Origin: Micromonospora sp. MW-13
Lineage (GTDB): Bacteria > Actinomycetota > Actinomycetes > Mycobacteriales > Micromonosporaceae
DNA length: 41,616 bases
Assembly: GCF_003434305.1 (NCBI RefSeq)
Contig: NZ_QKKX01000027.1
Location: forward strand, 1 to 41,616
Reading direction: 5' to 3'
Positions within the stretch are counted from its first letter, which is position 1, and every line of letters starts with the position of its first letter. A model generated the notes under the pieces. The model was given only the letters and a program-made list of their open reading frames with translations. It did not search any database and was not told the origin of the DNA. Made by a program: the position numbers and the translations under genes. Positions 7,614-16,126 of this stretch are shown here, piece after piece.

Positions 7614-8816
7614 GTGACCGACACATCCGAGGCGACGACCGAGCGCTATCCGTTCAGCGACCCCGACCGGCTCAATCTCGACCCGCGTTACGCCCAGCTG
7701 CGCCGCGAGGAGCCGCTGATCCGGGTGCGGCTGCCCTATGGGGAGCCGGCGTGGCTGGCCACCCGGCATACCGACGTGCGTACGGTGCTCGGCGACGCCC
7801 GCTTCAGCCGGGCCGCGGCGGTCGGCCGGGACGAGCCGCGCAACACCCCCCGCCAGATCCAGGGCGGCATCCTGTCCATGGACCCGCCGGACCACACCCG
7901 GCTGCGCCGGCTCGTCGCCCGGGCCTTCACGGCGCGCCGGGTCGAGGAGCTGCGCCCGCGCACCCGGCAGATCGCCGACGAGCTGGTCGACGGCCTGCTC
8001 GCCGCCGGTCCGCCGGCCGACCTGGTGGCCCACCTGGCCACCCCGCTGCCGATCCGGGTCATCTGCGACCTGCTCGGCGTGCCGGTCACCGACCAGGACA
8101 AGTTCCACACCTGGTCGGAGGCGATCGTCTCGACCACCTCGCTGGGCGTCGAGCAGGCCGAGCGGTACATCGACAACCTGATCGCGTACATGGGCGAGCT
8201 GATCGCGCAGCGCCGCCAGGAGCCCACGGACGACCTGATCGGCGCGATGGTCCGGGCCCGCGACGCCGACGACCGGCTCAGCGAGGAGGAGGTGGTCCAG
8301 CTCGCCGCGGGGCTGCTCGCCGCCGGCCACGAGACCACCGTCACCCAGATCCCCAACTTCGTGTACGTCCTGCTGCACCACCCCGGCGAGTGGGCCCGGC
8401 TGCGGGCCGACCGGAGCCTCGTGCCGCGCGCCGTCGAGGAGCTGATGCGGTACGTCCCGCTCGGCGCGACCGCCGCCTTCGCCCGCTACCCCAAGGAGGA
8501 CGTCGAGGTCGGCGGGGTGCTGGTCCGCGCGGGTGAGCCGGTCGTCGTGTCGATCGCGTCGGCCAACCGCGACGAGACCGTCTTCCCGGACGCCGACCGG
8601 CTCGACCTGGGCCGGGAGGTCAACCCGCACCTGGGCTTCGGGCACGGCGTGCACCACTGCGTCGGGGCCCAACTCGCCCGGATGGAGCTACAGGTGGTGC
8701 TGGACACCCTGCTCGACCGGCTCCCGGGGCTGCGGCTGGCGGTGCCCGAGTCGGAACTGCCCTGGAAGAGCGGCCTGCTGGTACGCGGGCTGACCGCGAT
8801 GCCGGTGGCCTGGTGA
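7614..8816 (+). CDS. Cytochrome P450
   Basis: A 400-residue bacterial class I P450 monooxygenase, soluble and of normal length. Landmarks are MDPPDHTRLRRLVARAFT (C-helix), AAGHETT in the I-helix (Glu240, Thr241, Thr242), EELMRYVP (ExxR) and the heme loop FGHGVHHCVGAQLAR with ligand Cys349. GTG 7614 is chosen from GAGAGGA about 9 nt upstream and the usual start MTDTSEATTERYPF. The next gene, 16 bp on, encodes a ferredoxin that should supply electrons. It resembles CYP105/CYP107-type enzymes in general pattern, but the substrate cannot be named. No biosynthetic genes surround it, so a tailoring or xenobiotic role is open. Confidence 0.95.
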   Translation: MTDTSEATTERYPFSDPDRLNLDPRYAQLRREEPLIRVRLPYGEPAWLATRHTDVRTVLGDARFSRAAAVGRDEPRNTPRQIQGGILSMDPPDHTRLRRLVARAFTARRVEELRPRTRQIADELVDGLLAAGPPADLVAHLATPLPIRVICDLLGVPVTDQDKFHTWSEAIVSTTSLGVEQAERYIDNLIAYMGELIAQRRQEPTDDLIGAMVRARDADDRLSEEEVVQLAAGLLAAGHETTVTQIPNFVYVLLHHPGEWARLRADRSLVPRAVEELMRYVPLGATAAFARYPKEDVEVGGVLVRAGEPVVVSIASANRDETVFPDADRLDLGREVNPHLGFGHGVHHCVGAQLARMELQVVLDTLLDRLPGLRLAVPESELPWKSGLLVRGLTAMPVAW

Positions 8817-8832
8817 CGGGGCGGGGGAGCAG

Positions 8833-9081
8833 ATGAACGCGGAGGAGGAGACGACCGGTTCCGGGTGGCGGTTGCACGTGGACCCGACCCGGTGCATCGG
8901 CTCGGGAATCTGCGCCGGGACGGCACCCGAGCACTTCACGCTGGTCGACGGGCTGTCCCGTCCGTTGGCCGAACGGGTGACGCCCGCCCAGGAGGTGATC
9001 GACGCCGCCGACTCCTGCCCGATGGAGGCGATCGTGGTCTCCGACGTGGAGAGCCGTCGGCAGATCGCCCCCGGGCCCTGA
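8833..9081 (+). CDS. [3Fe-4S]-type ferredoxin, P450 partner
   Basis: An 82-residue ferredoxin. The cluster motif is RCIGSGICAG (Cys-x5-Cys, with Ser where a fourth ligand would be), and the last ligand is in DSCPMEAIVV. The three-Cys pattern indicates a [3Fe-4S] cluster, as in ferredoxins beside Streptomyces P450s. It starts 16 bp after the P450 stop with GGGGAG upstream, so it is in the same operon. Its role is electron transfer from a ferredoxin reductase, encoded elsewhere, to the P450. Confidence 0.93.
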   Translation: MNAEEETTGSGWRLHVDPTRCIGSGICAGTAPEHFTLVDGLSRPLAERVTPAQEVIDAADSCPMEAIVVSDVESRRQIAPGP

Positions 9082-9160
9082 CCCGACGGGTACGGCGTAT
9101 CGCCGGCTGCCGGTGTGCGGCGCCGGCGGGCCGCGCCCGTCAGCCCTGGCGTACCCGGAA

Positions 9161-9190
9161 AGGGCCGGCCCCCGGGTGGGGACCGGCCCT
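9161..9190. terminator. Bidirectional hairpin terminator
   Basis: AGGGCCGG (9161-9168) pairs with CCGGCCCT (9183-9190), with additional C/G pairing inside. It lies between the convergent ferredoxin and C39 peptidase genes. Confidence 0.65.
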
Positions 9191-9206
9191 CGTGGGTCGT
9201 GCCGGA

Positions 9207-9875
9207 TCAGGAGCTGTAGCCGCGGCCCGCGATCCAGTTGGCCAGCTCGGCGACGTCCATCCAGTACTCCTGGACGGCCGGGTCCGCCGGGTCGGCGATC
9301 TTCACCGTGTTGCCGTCGTCCCTGTACTCCACCACGGTCAGGTAGTGGCCCGGGTAGCTGTGCTCCCGGCCCTCGGTGTCCACCGCGCCGCCGAGGATGT
9401 TGGCCACCACCGGCTCACCCGCGTCCACCGCGGCCTGCACGTCCACCCGCAGCCGCTCGACCTGTTCCTTGGACGCGACGTCCGAGCTGATCTCGGTGGT
9501 CTTGTACCTGCCGTTGGTGTACTCGTTCAGCACCCGGGTGATGTCGATGGCCGAGTCGGTGCCGTTCTCGGTCGTGCCGAGCTTGGCGGCCAGCTCGTCC
9601 TGGCTGACGGCCTTGCCCTCGGCAGACAGGGCGATCCGGGCCGACGCCGGGCCGCAGTAGTAGAAGTTCGGCTGGGCCTGGTACTCGTAGCCGGCCCGGC
9701 GCTCGCCCTTGTCGCCCTTGCCGCTCTTGTTCGTCTTGCTGGTCTTGTCGACGTGGAGCGCGCCGGTGGGCCCGGCCGGGGCCGCGTGCGCCGCCAGGGC
9801 GGGGCCGGCGACGGCGCCACCGGTCATCACCAGACCGGCGACGGACAGCATGCTCTTGCGCAGGATCGTGTTCAT
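9207..9875 (-). CDS. Secreted C39-like cysteine peptidase
   Basis: A 222-residue secreted protein of the peptidase C39-like group. A signal peptide (MNTILRKSMLSVAGLVMTGG..., cleavage probably after AAHA) leads to a lysine-rich linker (TSKTNKSGKGDKGER). The papain-like domain follows: QPNFYYCGPASARIALSAEG contains the catalytic Cys, GHYLTVVEYRD the His and VKIADPADP the Asp. The start is ATG 9875 with GGAG 8 nt upstream. Its substrate is unknown. It lacks the ABC exporter fusion of bacteriocin-processing C39 enzymes and may act on extracellular peptides. The region upstream (9876-10165) holds a perfect 8-bp hairpin. Confidence 0.85.
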   Translation of the reverse strand: MNTILRKSMLSVAGLVMTGGAVAGPALAAHAAPAGPTGALHVDKTSKTNKSGKGDKGERRAGYEYQAQPNFYYCGPASARIALSAEGKAVSQDELAAKLGTTENGTDSAIDITRVLNEYTNGRYKTTEISSDVASKEQVERLRVDVQAAVDAGEPVVANILGGAVDTEGREHSYPGHYLTVVEYRDDGNTVKIADPADPAVQEYWMDVAELANWIAGRGYSS

Positions 9876-10165
9876 GTCGAAGCTCCGTTCGGGGGGATTG
9901 CCGCCTCCGGGGTCCGGAGGCGCAAGCACCAGGAAGGGGCGCTCGGCTCGTACGAGGGGTTCAACGCCCCGCCCGGCTGCCACGATTCCGGGGCGGGGGC
10001 GAGCCCGATCACGTTGATCATGGATTAACCCGGACATACGTCGCAATCGGCGCGGATGGTCGACGCGGTGTGCGGGATGTCGGGGCATCCGGTCGGGCGG
10101 AGACCGCCGTGTGCCGTACCTGGAGTTGACATGGCAGACCCGCCACGGGGGCGGCGGCGGCCGGG
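9876..10165 (-). other. 290-bp leader/intergenic region of the C39 gene
   Basis: This holds a perfect hairpin, GCCTCCGG (9903-9910), loop of 3, CCGGAGGC (9914-9921), 28 nt before the C39 start. A relatively AT-rich patch near 10010-10045 probably holds the promoter. I compared it with the c-di-AMP riboswitch pattern seen at 36399-36510 and found none of its conserved blocks. Confidence 0.4.
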
Positions 10166-10501
10166 TCAGGGGACCGGGCGACGGGTCTCCTCGTCGTGGG
10201 GCTCCGGCTGACCGGGCAGTCGCCGCTCGGCGGCGCGGCGCTGCTGGACGAGCCGGCCCAGGTAGATCAGGGCAGCGGCGAGCACCCCGATGTCGTCCAG
10301 GTAGATCGGGTCGGGCAGCACGTCGATCGGGAAGATCGTGTAGACCAGGGCGCCCCAGAAGGCGACCTTGCCCCCCACCCCCAACGTGCCGAGCATCCTG
10401 CGGGTGCGTACCACCCGCACGGCGAGCAGCACGGCGCCGACCAGCGTCGCCGCGACGACCAGGGCGGCGATCGCCAGCAGCCACCAGTAGGGCTCGTTCA
10501 T
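10166..10501 (-). CDS. DUF1232 (YkvA-like) membrane protein
   Basis: A 111-residue protein. An N-terminal transmembrane segment (WWLLAIAALVVAATLVGAVLLAV, about 6-28) is followed by the DUF1232 core VYTIFPIDVLPDPIYLDDIGVL (about 53-74) and a short helix with a charged tail. Function of the family is unknown. The ATG has no ribosome binding site, but TAGCGT (plus 10508-10513) ends 6 nt before it, pointing to a leaderless transcript. Confidence 0.85.
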   Translation of the reverse strand: MNEPYWWLLAIAALVVAATLVGAVLLAVRVVRTRRMLGTLGVGGKVAFWGALVYTIFPIDVLPDPIYLDDIGVLAAALIYLGRLVQQRRAAERRLPGQPEPHDEETRRPVP

Positions 10502-10617
10502 GCCGCCACGCTAGCCGAGATCACCAAGATCACGCTCGATAGCGGAAGCCGGGGCAACGGCACGGCCGTACGGCCACTGCTTCCCCGGATCCGGCGGAAT
10601 GTCGCGGGCCCGGTGCG

Positions 10618-11559
10618 TCAGGCGGGGACGGTGGCGCGGCCCCGGGCGGCGGAACGTCCCCGGGTCACGGCGGCGCGCCCCCGGGCCACGGTCGGCAGGC
10701 CTGCGGCCACGGCCGGCAGGTCCCGGGTGACGGTCGGCAGGCCTGCGGCGACGGTCGGCAGGTCCCGGGTGACGGTCGGCACCTCGCGGGTGGTGAGCAC
10801 CGGCATCTCGCGGGTCTGCTCGGCGGCCGGCGACCGTCCGTCGGTCACCCCGGGCAGCAGCGGCTGCTCCGGCTCGGCGGGCGCGGTGGCGGCGAACGCC
10901 TCCTCCCGGAGGGAGCGTGCGGCGACGACGGCCTGCTCGGCGGCCCGCCAGGCGGCCTGCTCCCGTTCCCGGGCCGCCTGCTGCCGGGTGCGCAGATGGT
11001 CCCGTACCGCGCGATGCAGCACCAGTTCCTGCTCGACCGGGTGCAGCCGGGGATCCCAACCGTTGCGGTGCGCGAAGACGTCGCTGAGCTGTTCCTCCGA
11101 CAACTCCCGACGCCAGTACGCGTCCAGCGCGGCCCGGTGCAGGTAGCGCTCGCGGTCGGCGTACTCGGCGGGGGTGCGCTCGGTGTGCGGCCGGGGCAGG
11201 CCGGCGGCGGCGGCCAGCCGGCGGACGGCGTCCTCCGCGACCTCGCACGCCTGCCAGACGGTCTCCACCTCCTCCTGGGCGGACAGCCACTCGGCCCGCA
11301 GCCGCTGGGCGGAGGCCGCCGCGCGCTCCGCCGCGGTCGCCACCTCCCCCGCGTAGCGGTGCCGTTCCCGGTCCTCCGCCGCCTGTTCGAGCCGGCCCGG
11401 CATGGCGGCCTCGCGGAAGCGCCCGCCGATCACGGAGCGGAACAGGTCCGGCCGGACGACCAGCGCGGTCACCGCGACGGCGGCGACGCCGAGGAGGGCC
11501 AGCCAGATTGCGGCGGCCTGGGGCACGTCGAGCAGGACTGAGGAGGTTGCGGTCTGCAT
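10618..11559 (-). CDS. Membrane-anchored coiled-coil protein with repeat tail
   Basis: A 313-residue protein I do not recognise. An N-terminal membrane segment (AAAIWLALLGVAAVAVTALVV, about 15-35) leads into a long Ala/Glu/Arg-rich helical region, probably coiled coil (about 55-110 and 185-225). The tail carries tandem 7-residue units of the form VTRDLPT / VAAGLPT (see repeat 10688-10792) and ends in Arg/Ala. ATG 11559 is chosen because GAGG lies 8 nt upstream; an in-frame GTG at 11568 would overlap that site. Orientation suggests a short N-terminus outside or in the membrane with a cytoplasmic coil. Neighbours give no hint of function. Confidence 0.65.
   Translation of the reverse strand: MQTATSSVLLDVPQAAAIWLALLGVAAVAVTALVVRPDLFRSVIGGRFREAAMPGRLEQAAEDRERHRYAGEVATAAERAAASAQRLRAEWLSAQEEVETVWQACEVAEDAVRRLAAAAGLPRPHTERTPAEYADRERYLHRAALDAYWRRELSEEQLSDVFAHRNGWDPRLHPVEQELVLHRAVRDHLRTRQQAAREREQAAWRAAEQAVVAARSLREEAFAATAPAEPEQPLLPGVTDGRSPAAEQTREMPVLTTREVPTVTRDLPTVAAGLPTVTRDLPAVAAGLPTVARGRAAVTRGRSAARGRATVPA
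10688..10792. repeat. Five 21-bp tandem repeats, in frame
   Basis: Units begin at 10688, 10709, 10730, 10751 and 10772, each starting ACGG and containing CGGCA. Units 1 and 3 are near-identical to each other, as are 2 and 4, so the array also has a 42-bp higher-order period. It encodes the LPTV-type heptads at the end of the coiled-coil protein. Confidence 0.8.
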
Positions 11560-11804
11560 GGGGAGCACCTCGGGTGGGACGACGTGGACTGACGGTCATG
11601 GCCCGCCGGGCGGGCGGTGGGCCGCACGTGAACCGGTGCCGGACGGGCCCTCGCCGGCCCGTCAGCGCCGCGGGTGACGGTGGGCGTGGTCGTCAGCGGC
11701 GCGGGAGGGCGCGGCCGTCGGCGGGCTCGCGGCGAGCCGACGGGGTGCCGGGGCGGCGCGGTGCGGCGCCGCAACGGCCCGGATCGGCGCCTGCTCGGCC
11801 CGGG
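11560..11804. other. Intergenic region without a convincing gene
   Basis: 245 bp between two minus-strand genes. The minus-strand frame shifted from the 11805 gene stays open to 11662 and encodes a Pro/Ala/Arg-rich tail, but without independent support. No strong promoter or hairpin was found. Confidence 0.3.
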
Positions 11805-12224
11805 TCAGTGCCGGGGCGGGCCGCGCCGGACGACGGCGCCGCCGGCCGGGTCGACGGCGGGACGGTCGACCCGGCCGGTCGCCGTCGCGGTCGAAACCGG
11901 GGCGGTCGCCGAGGGCCGGGCGTTCCCGGGGGCCGGCCGGACGTGCGGGGCGGCCGGCCGGGCGCGCGACTCGGCGGCCGGGCCGGGCCCGGGGCGCAGC
12001 TCGGCCACCCGGCTGGTCACCACGGCGGGGCGGGCCAGCTCGGCGGCGGAGGCGGGGGCGGCGGCCGTCAGGGCGGATGCCCCGCCGAGGCCGACCGCGA
12101 GGACCAGGGCGGTCAGCGCGAGGCGACCCAGGTCCCGGATGCGGCGCAGCGCCGCCTGCCGCGACGGGCGTGCCCCGCGCAGCGTCACCGGCCGGGAGGG
12201 GCGGGCGAACGCTACGGACTGCAC
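11805..12224 (-). CDS. Hypothetical exported or membrane-anchored protein
   Basis: A 139-residue protein, unrecognised. A basic N-terminus (about 1-30) is followed by a hydrophobic stretch, LALTALVLAVGLGGASALTA, ending APASAA, which looks like a signal peptide or anchor. The rest is Pro/Ala/Arg-rich and probably disordered. The GTG start has no ribosome binding site, but TAGGTT ends 6 nt upstream, fitting a leaderless transcript. Low complexity makes the call uncertain. The C-terminus could be longer if a frameshift near 11830 exists. Confidence 0.45.
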   Translation of the reverse strand: MQSVAFARPSRPVTLRGARPSRQAALRRIRDLGRLALTALVLAVGLGGASALTAAAPASAAELARPAVVTSRVAELRPGPGPAAESRARPAAPHVRPAPGNARPSATAPVSTATATGRVDRPAVDPAGGAVVRRGPPRH

Positions 12225-12403
12225 GACACCAACCTATCCCCGTTCCGGTCCACCCGCAGCCTCGGCGGAGCGCCGTGGGGGTGAGTCGGGCCACCAACCG
12301 TCGCTGTGGACAGACGGGCACCGGTGGAATTCGACGGCGGATCCATCGATGGAGATGGTCTTGTCGACAGTGGCCCGCAGGCCCCTCGTGCTGTCGGCCC
12401 GGC

Positions 12404-14773
12404 TCACTCGGCCCGCAGGCCGTCGGGGCGGGTCAGCCGCCAGAGAACCGGCAGGCTCGCGCCGGTGACCAGCAGCACCACCCCACCGCCGAGGCCGGCC
12501 CCCAGCGCGACCACCGGCCAGCTCACCGTGACCGGCGCGCCGACCATGCGCAGCAGCACCGCCCCGAGGCCCAGCCCGAACCCGACCGCGAGGCCGAGAC
12601 CGACCAGCACCGGCACGGCCGCCTGCCAGAACACCGACCAGCCCAGCGCGCGGCGCGGGGTGCCGACGGCGACCAGCATGGCCAGCAGGCGGCGGCGCTC
12701 CCGCAGTTGCTCCAGCACGCCGACCAGCATGCTCGTCCCGAGCAGCAGCAGGGTCACCACGACGCCGACGGCCAGGCCGCGCTTGACGTTGACGAACTGC
12801 GTCGACCAGGTGACATCGGTCAGCGCGCTGACCTGGGCGCGCAGGTCCACCTCGGCGGCGGCGTTGCGGACCCGCTCCAGCGCGTCCGGGTCGCCCGGAT
12901 CGACGCTGATCAGCGCCTCTGCGCTCAGCCCCGTCCACCGGGAGGCGCCGGCCGCGCCGGGGGTGACCAGCAGGCCGCCCCGTACCCAGCCGACCGGGTC
13001 CGGCATCGCGGGAACCGTGCGGGTCCGGGCCGGCACCGTCCAGGGGATCTCGTTCGCGCCCACGGTCATCCGGGTTCCGGGGACGGGTCCGGTGCCGGCG
13101 GGGCCGGACCTCTTGCCGGCCGGTCCCTCGGCGAGGAAGACGTCCCCGTCCGCGCAGGAGCCGAGCCGGGCGAACTCGGCCAACGCGGCGCAGTCGCCGA
13201 TCCGCACCTCGGTGAACGGGGGTGCATCCGTGCCGGGCTGCTGCTCCCCGGTCGCCACCGTGGCCAGCGTTCCCGCGCTGCGGGTGACGCCGGGGGCGGC
13301 GGCCAGCCGCGCCAGTGCGGCCCCGGGGTCGGGCAGGTCGGCGAACCAGACGTACGCCTGGGCCCGCGAGGTGTCCTGGCCGGTACGCGTCGCGAACCGG
13401 TCCTCCACCCCGGCGACCAGCATCTGGAGGCCGATGCTGCCAGCCACCGCCACGGCGACGCCGTTGACCAGGCGGGCGGAGGTGGCACTGTCCAGTTGCA
13501 GCCGGCGCACCGCGAGCTGCCACGGCACCGGGCCACCGCGCAGCCGGCCCACCACCAGGTCGATCAGCCAGGGCAGCAGAGTGACCGTGCCGATCAGCAC
13601 CAGCACCGCGCCGGCCGCCACCTGGTAGTCGTCGCTGCCGGCGGTGCGCTCGCCGACGCCGGTCAGTGGGTACAGCAGCGCCAGGCCGGCGGCCGGCAGC
13701 AGCAGCCGCCACCACAGGCGGCGGCGGACCGTCGTCCCCTGCCGGCTCACCCCGAGCGGTTCGACCACCACCCGGCGCTGGGCGACGAGAGCCACCAGCA
13801 CCGCGAGCACCGGGACCGCGACCCCCACCGCCGCCACCAGCGGCAGGGACGGGCGCAGGTCCGACGCGGACACGCTGACGTTCTGGAGGGTGAGCAGCGG
13901 GGCGAGTTGGCGGCCGGCGGCGAAGAGCGCGCCGCCGACGGCGAGGCCGAGCACCGCGCCGGCCGCCGCCTCCCCGGCGGAGATCCGCCGGATCATCCCG
14001 GCGTCGGCGCCGAGCAGGCGCAGGGCGGCCAGCCGGCGGTCCCGGCGGTCGCCGCCGAAGCGGACCGCCGCGCCGACGAAGACCACGATCGGCAGCAGCA
14101 GCACCACGAATACGACCACGACGAGGACCATCAGGACAGGCGAGAACTCCTCGCTGGGCGGCCCGCCGCCGAAGTGGTCGATCCGCTGCGCCCGGTCCGC
14201 CGTCAGGGCGTTGCTGCCCAGGTAGAAGGCCAGCTCGTGCGGGCCGGTGAGACCCTGCGCCGCGATGGTGCCGGTGACCCGGGCGCCGCCGAGCCGGGGC
14301 GCGAACAGCGGGCCGTCGGGCGAGTCGAGCAGCTCCCGCAGGGCCGGGGAGACGACCACCTCACCGGCCGCCGGCAGTCGGGGCACCCCCGGCGGCAGCG
14401 GCGCGGCCGGGCCCTCGGCTCGGAGGATCCGGCCGCGCACCGGCCGCTCCCGGAAGACGGTGTCAACGGGTGCCACCAGCAGCGTGTTCGCCGCCGAGGT
14501 CAGCTCCGGTCCGTTCCCGACGTCCGCCCGGGCGTCGCCGCGCGCCGCCCTGGCGTCGAGCGCGCCCGGCACCGCCGCGGCGAGCAGCAGCATGGCCACC
14601 CCGACCCCGACCCCGAGCGCGGTCAGCACGGCCCGGGTCCACCCGTCCCGGCCGCCCGTGACGGCCATCCGCGCGCCCATCAGCAGGTCCGCCAGCGCCC
14701 CGGGCAGCCGGCCGGCCGCGCGGGGCGGCACCTCCGGTCCGGTCACGCCGCCCGGCGTCCGTGGCCCGGTCAT
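12404..14773 (-). CDS. ABC transporter permease, FtsX/MacB type
   Basis: A 789-residue integral membrane permease with two FtsX-type units. The first membrane helix (LTALGVGVGVAMLLLAAAVPG, about 47-67) is followed by an extracytoplasmic loop and a helix bundle around 255-400 (VLMVLVVVVFVVLLLPIVVF and others). A second large loop follows, then the last bundle, including LAVGVVVTLLLLGTSMLVG, near the C-terminus. It pairs with the ATPase encoded immediately upstream (4-bp ATGA overlap). Such exporters act on peptides, lipoproteins or drugs mechanically across the membrane; the substrate is unknown. PadR control suggests a response to a toxic compound. Confidence 0.88.
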   Translation of the reverse strand: MTGPRTPGGVTGPEVPPRAAGRLPGALADLLMGARMAVTGGRDGWTRAVLTALGVGVGVAMLLLAAAVPGALDARAARGDARADVGNGPELTSAANTLLVAPVDTVFRERPVRGRILRAEGPAAPLPPGVPRLPAAGEVVVSPALRELLDSPDGPLFAPRLGGARVTGTIAAQGLTGPHELAFYLGSNALTADRAQRIDHFGGGPPSEEFSPVLMVLVVVVFVVLLLPIVVFVGAAVRFGGDRRDRRLAALRLLGADAGMIRRISAGEAAAGAVLGLAVGGALFAAGRQLAPLLTLQNVSVSASDLRPSLPLVAAVGVAVPVLAVLVALVAQRRVVVEPLGVSRQGTTVRRRLWWRLLLPAAGLALLYPLTGVGERTAGSDDYQVAAGAVLVLIGTVTLLPWLIDLVVGRLRGGPVPWQLAVRRLQLDSATSARLVNGVAVAVAGSIGLQMLVAGVEDRFATRTGQDTSRAQAYVWFADLPDPGAALARLAAAPGVTRSAGTLATVATGEQQPGTDAPPFTEVRIGDCAALAEFARLGSCADGDVFLAEGPAGKRSGPAGTGPVPGTRMTVGANEIPWTVPARTRTVPAMPDPVGWVRGGLLVTPGAAGASRWTGLSAEALISVDPGDPDALERVRNAAAEVDLRAQVSALTDVTWSTQFVNVKRGLAVGVVVTLLLLGTSMLVGVLEQLRERRRLLAMLVAVGTPRRALGWSVFWQAAVPVLVGLGLAVGFGLGLGAVLLRMVGAPVTVSWPVVALGAGLGGGVVLLVTGASLPVLWRLTRPDGLRAE

Positions 14774-15498
14774 GCCGCCGGCTCCAGGTTCCGGGTCCGG
14801 CCGTCCCGGACCACCACCTCCCGATCCGAGTACGCGGCCACCCGCGCCTCGTGGGTCACCAGCACCACGGCCGCGCCGGTCTCCCGGGCCGCCCCGGTGA
14901 GCAGGCGCATCACCCGCTCCCCGTTGAGCGAGTCGAGCGCGCCTGTCGGCTCGTCGGCGAAGACCACCCGGGGAACGGTCACCAGCGCCCGGGCCACCGC
15001 GACCCGCTGGCCCTGCCCGCCCGAGACCTCGCCGGGCCGTTTGCCGGCCACCTCGGCGACCTCCAGCCGGCCGAGCCAGTCGGTGGCCCGCCGCTCGGCC
15101 TCACGCCGGGCGACCCGCTCCAGCCGTAGCGGCAGGGCCACGTTCTCCAGGCAGGTCAGCTCGGGCACGAGCTGGCCGAACTGGAACACGAAGCCGAACT
15201 GCCCCCGGCGCAGGGCGCTGCGCTCCCGGTCGGACATGGCGGTCAGGTCCGCGCCCCGGTAGGTCACCCGGCCGGAGTCGGGCCGGACGATGCCGGCGAG
15301 GCAGTGCAGCAGGGTCGACTTGCCGGAGCCGGACGGCCCCATCACCGCCACCACCTCACCGGCCCGTACGGCAAGCGACGCCCCGACCAGCGCCGGCGTC
15401 GGGCCGAAGGCGCGGTGCAGGTCCTCGGCGACCAGCAGCTCCGTTCCGGTCGGGTCCTGCCCGGTCGTCGCCCCGCCGGGGGCGGTTGCCGCGTTCAC
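14770..15498 (-). CDS. ABC transporter ATP-binding protein (LolD/MacB type)
   Basis: A 242-residue nucleotide-binding subunit. Walker A is MGPSGSGKST (Lys60). Other motifs are FGQLVPELTCLENVALPL (Q-loop region), signature VSGGQGQRVAVARAL, Walker B VVFADEPTGALDS and VLVTHEARVAAYSD (His switch). All catalytic residues are present. It starts with GTG overlapping the PadR stop by 4 bp and ends overlapping the permease start by 4 bp, so the three genes are translationally coupled. Confidence 0.95.
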   Translation of the reverse strand: MNAATAPGGATTGQDPTGTELLVAEDLHRAFGPTPALVGASLAVRAGEVVAVMGPSGSGKSTLLHCLAGIVRPDSGRVTYRGADLTAMSDRERSALRRGQFGFVFQFGQLVPELTCLENVALPLRLERVARREAERRATDWLGRLEVAEVAGKRPGEVSGGQGQRVAVARALVTVPRVVFADEPTGALDSLNGERVMRLLTGAARETGAAVVLVTHEARVAAYSDREVVVRDGRTRNLEPAA

Positions 15499-16019
15499 CG
15501 CCGCACCGCCACGGCCAGCTCGTCCAGTCGGGCGGCGGTCAGCTCCAACCAGCGCAGGTCGGCTTCCAGGTGGAACAGGGCGTGGTCGCAGATGAGCTGG
15601 TCGGCGAGGTCCCCGCCGGTCTTGCGCCGGGTCAGCTCGCGCATCAGCCGCAGGTGCTCGGCGCGCTGGGTGTCCAGCAGGTCGGCGGCGGAGCGGCCGG
15701 TCAGCAGCGCCAGCACCACCTTGGTGTAGAGGGTGCTGTGCAGGTACGGCTCTGGCTTCTCCGGCTGGGACAGCCAGCGTTGCACGTCGGTCACCCCGGC
15801 CTCGGTGATGGCGTACCGCTTGCGTTCCGGGCCCTCGCCGGACTCGACCGAGTCGACCTCGACGAGGCCGTTGCGCAGCAGCCGGGACAGGGTGGCGTAG
15901 ACCTGGCCGAAGTGCAGCGGGCGGGCCTGGCCGAACCGTTCGTCGTAGGCGCGTTTCAGGTCGTAGCCGTGGCGGGGGCTGGCCTCGAGGAGCCCGAGGA
16001 AGGTCTGACCGATCGACAT
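15495..16019 (-). CDS. PadR-family transcriptional repressor
   Basis: A 174-residue PadR regulator. The winged helix is at about 5-80 (TFLGLLEASPRHGYDLKRAYD; HFGQVYATLSRLLRNGLVEV; ERKRYAITEAG), followed by a C-terminal helical dimerisation domain (VirR-like). ATG 16019 is favoured over an in-frame ATG 33 nt upstream because TATAGT ends exactly 6 nt before it and the upstream start would lie inside the operator. It probably represses its own operon and thus the ABC exporter, released by a small molecule. Confidence 0.92.
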   Translation of the reverse strand: MSIGQTFLGLLEASPRHGYDLKRAYDERFGQARPLHFGQVYATLSRLLRNGLVEVDSVESGEGPERKRYAITEAGVTDVQRWLSQPEKPEPYLHSTLYTKVVLALLTGRSAADLLDTQRAEHLRLMRELTRRKTGGDLADQLICDHALFHLEADLRWLELTAARLDELAVAVRR

Positions 16020-16025
16020 GGCGCG

Positions 16026-16044
16026 ACTATACACACCATGTATA
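16026..16044 (-). promoter_or_regulatory. PadR operator overlapping a leaderless promoter
   Basis: TATACA (16028-16033), 5-bp spacer, TGTATA (16039-16044) is a perfect dyad in a GC-rich background, close in form to PadR sites. On the minus strand the -10 TATAGT occupies plus 16026-16031, overlapping one arm, and ends 6 nt before ATG 16019. Repressor binding would block the -10 directly. Confidence 0.7.
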
Positions 16045-16072
16045 CGCATGATGGATAGCCAGGTCGGAGAAA

Positions 16073-16106
16073 GGCGCGGGGCCCTCCGGATGGAGGGCCC
16101 CGCGCC
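16073..16106 (-). terminator. Strong terminator of the leftward ESX operon
   Basis: A 15-bp perfect stem (16073-16087 with 16092-16106) has a 4-nt loop, 20 nt past the stop at 16127. On the minus strand it is followed by TTTCTCC. Confidence 0.75.
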
Positions 16107-16126
16107 GTACGGGTGGAGAGGACGGG

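Noticed and set aside
7614..9081. Secondary-metabolite cluster around the P450
   Set aside because: Only the P450 and its ferredoxin are present; no synthase, NRPS/PKS or tailoring genes lie nearby.
9876..10165. Riboswitch before the C39 peptidase
   Set aside because: Checked against the c-di-AMP pattern because of the secreted-peptidase context. The conserved blocks are absent; only a simple hairpin is present.
10688..10792. Possible CRISPR-like array
   Set aside because: The 21-bp units are directly adjacent without spacers and are in frame inside a gene.
11662..12321. Longer alternative gene over the 11805-12224 region
   Set aside because: The product is almost purely Arg/Pro/Ala/Gly without a signal or motif. 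The 11805-12224 frame has a sensible signal-like segment and -10 box.
12077..15262. Plus-strand open frame of 1061 codons
   Set aside because: It lies antisense to the ABC ATPase and permease, which have clear motifs. The product is Arg/Gly/His-rich with no domain; this is a high-GC shadow frame.
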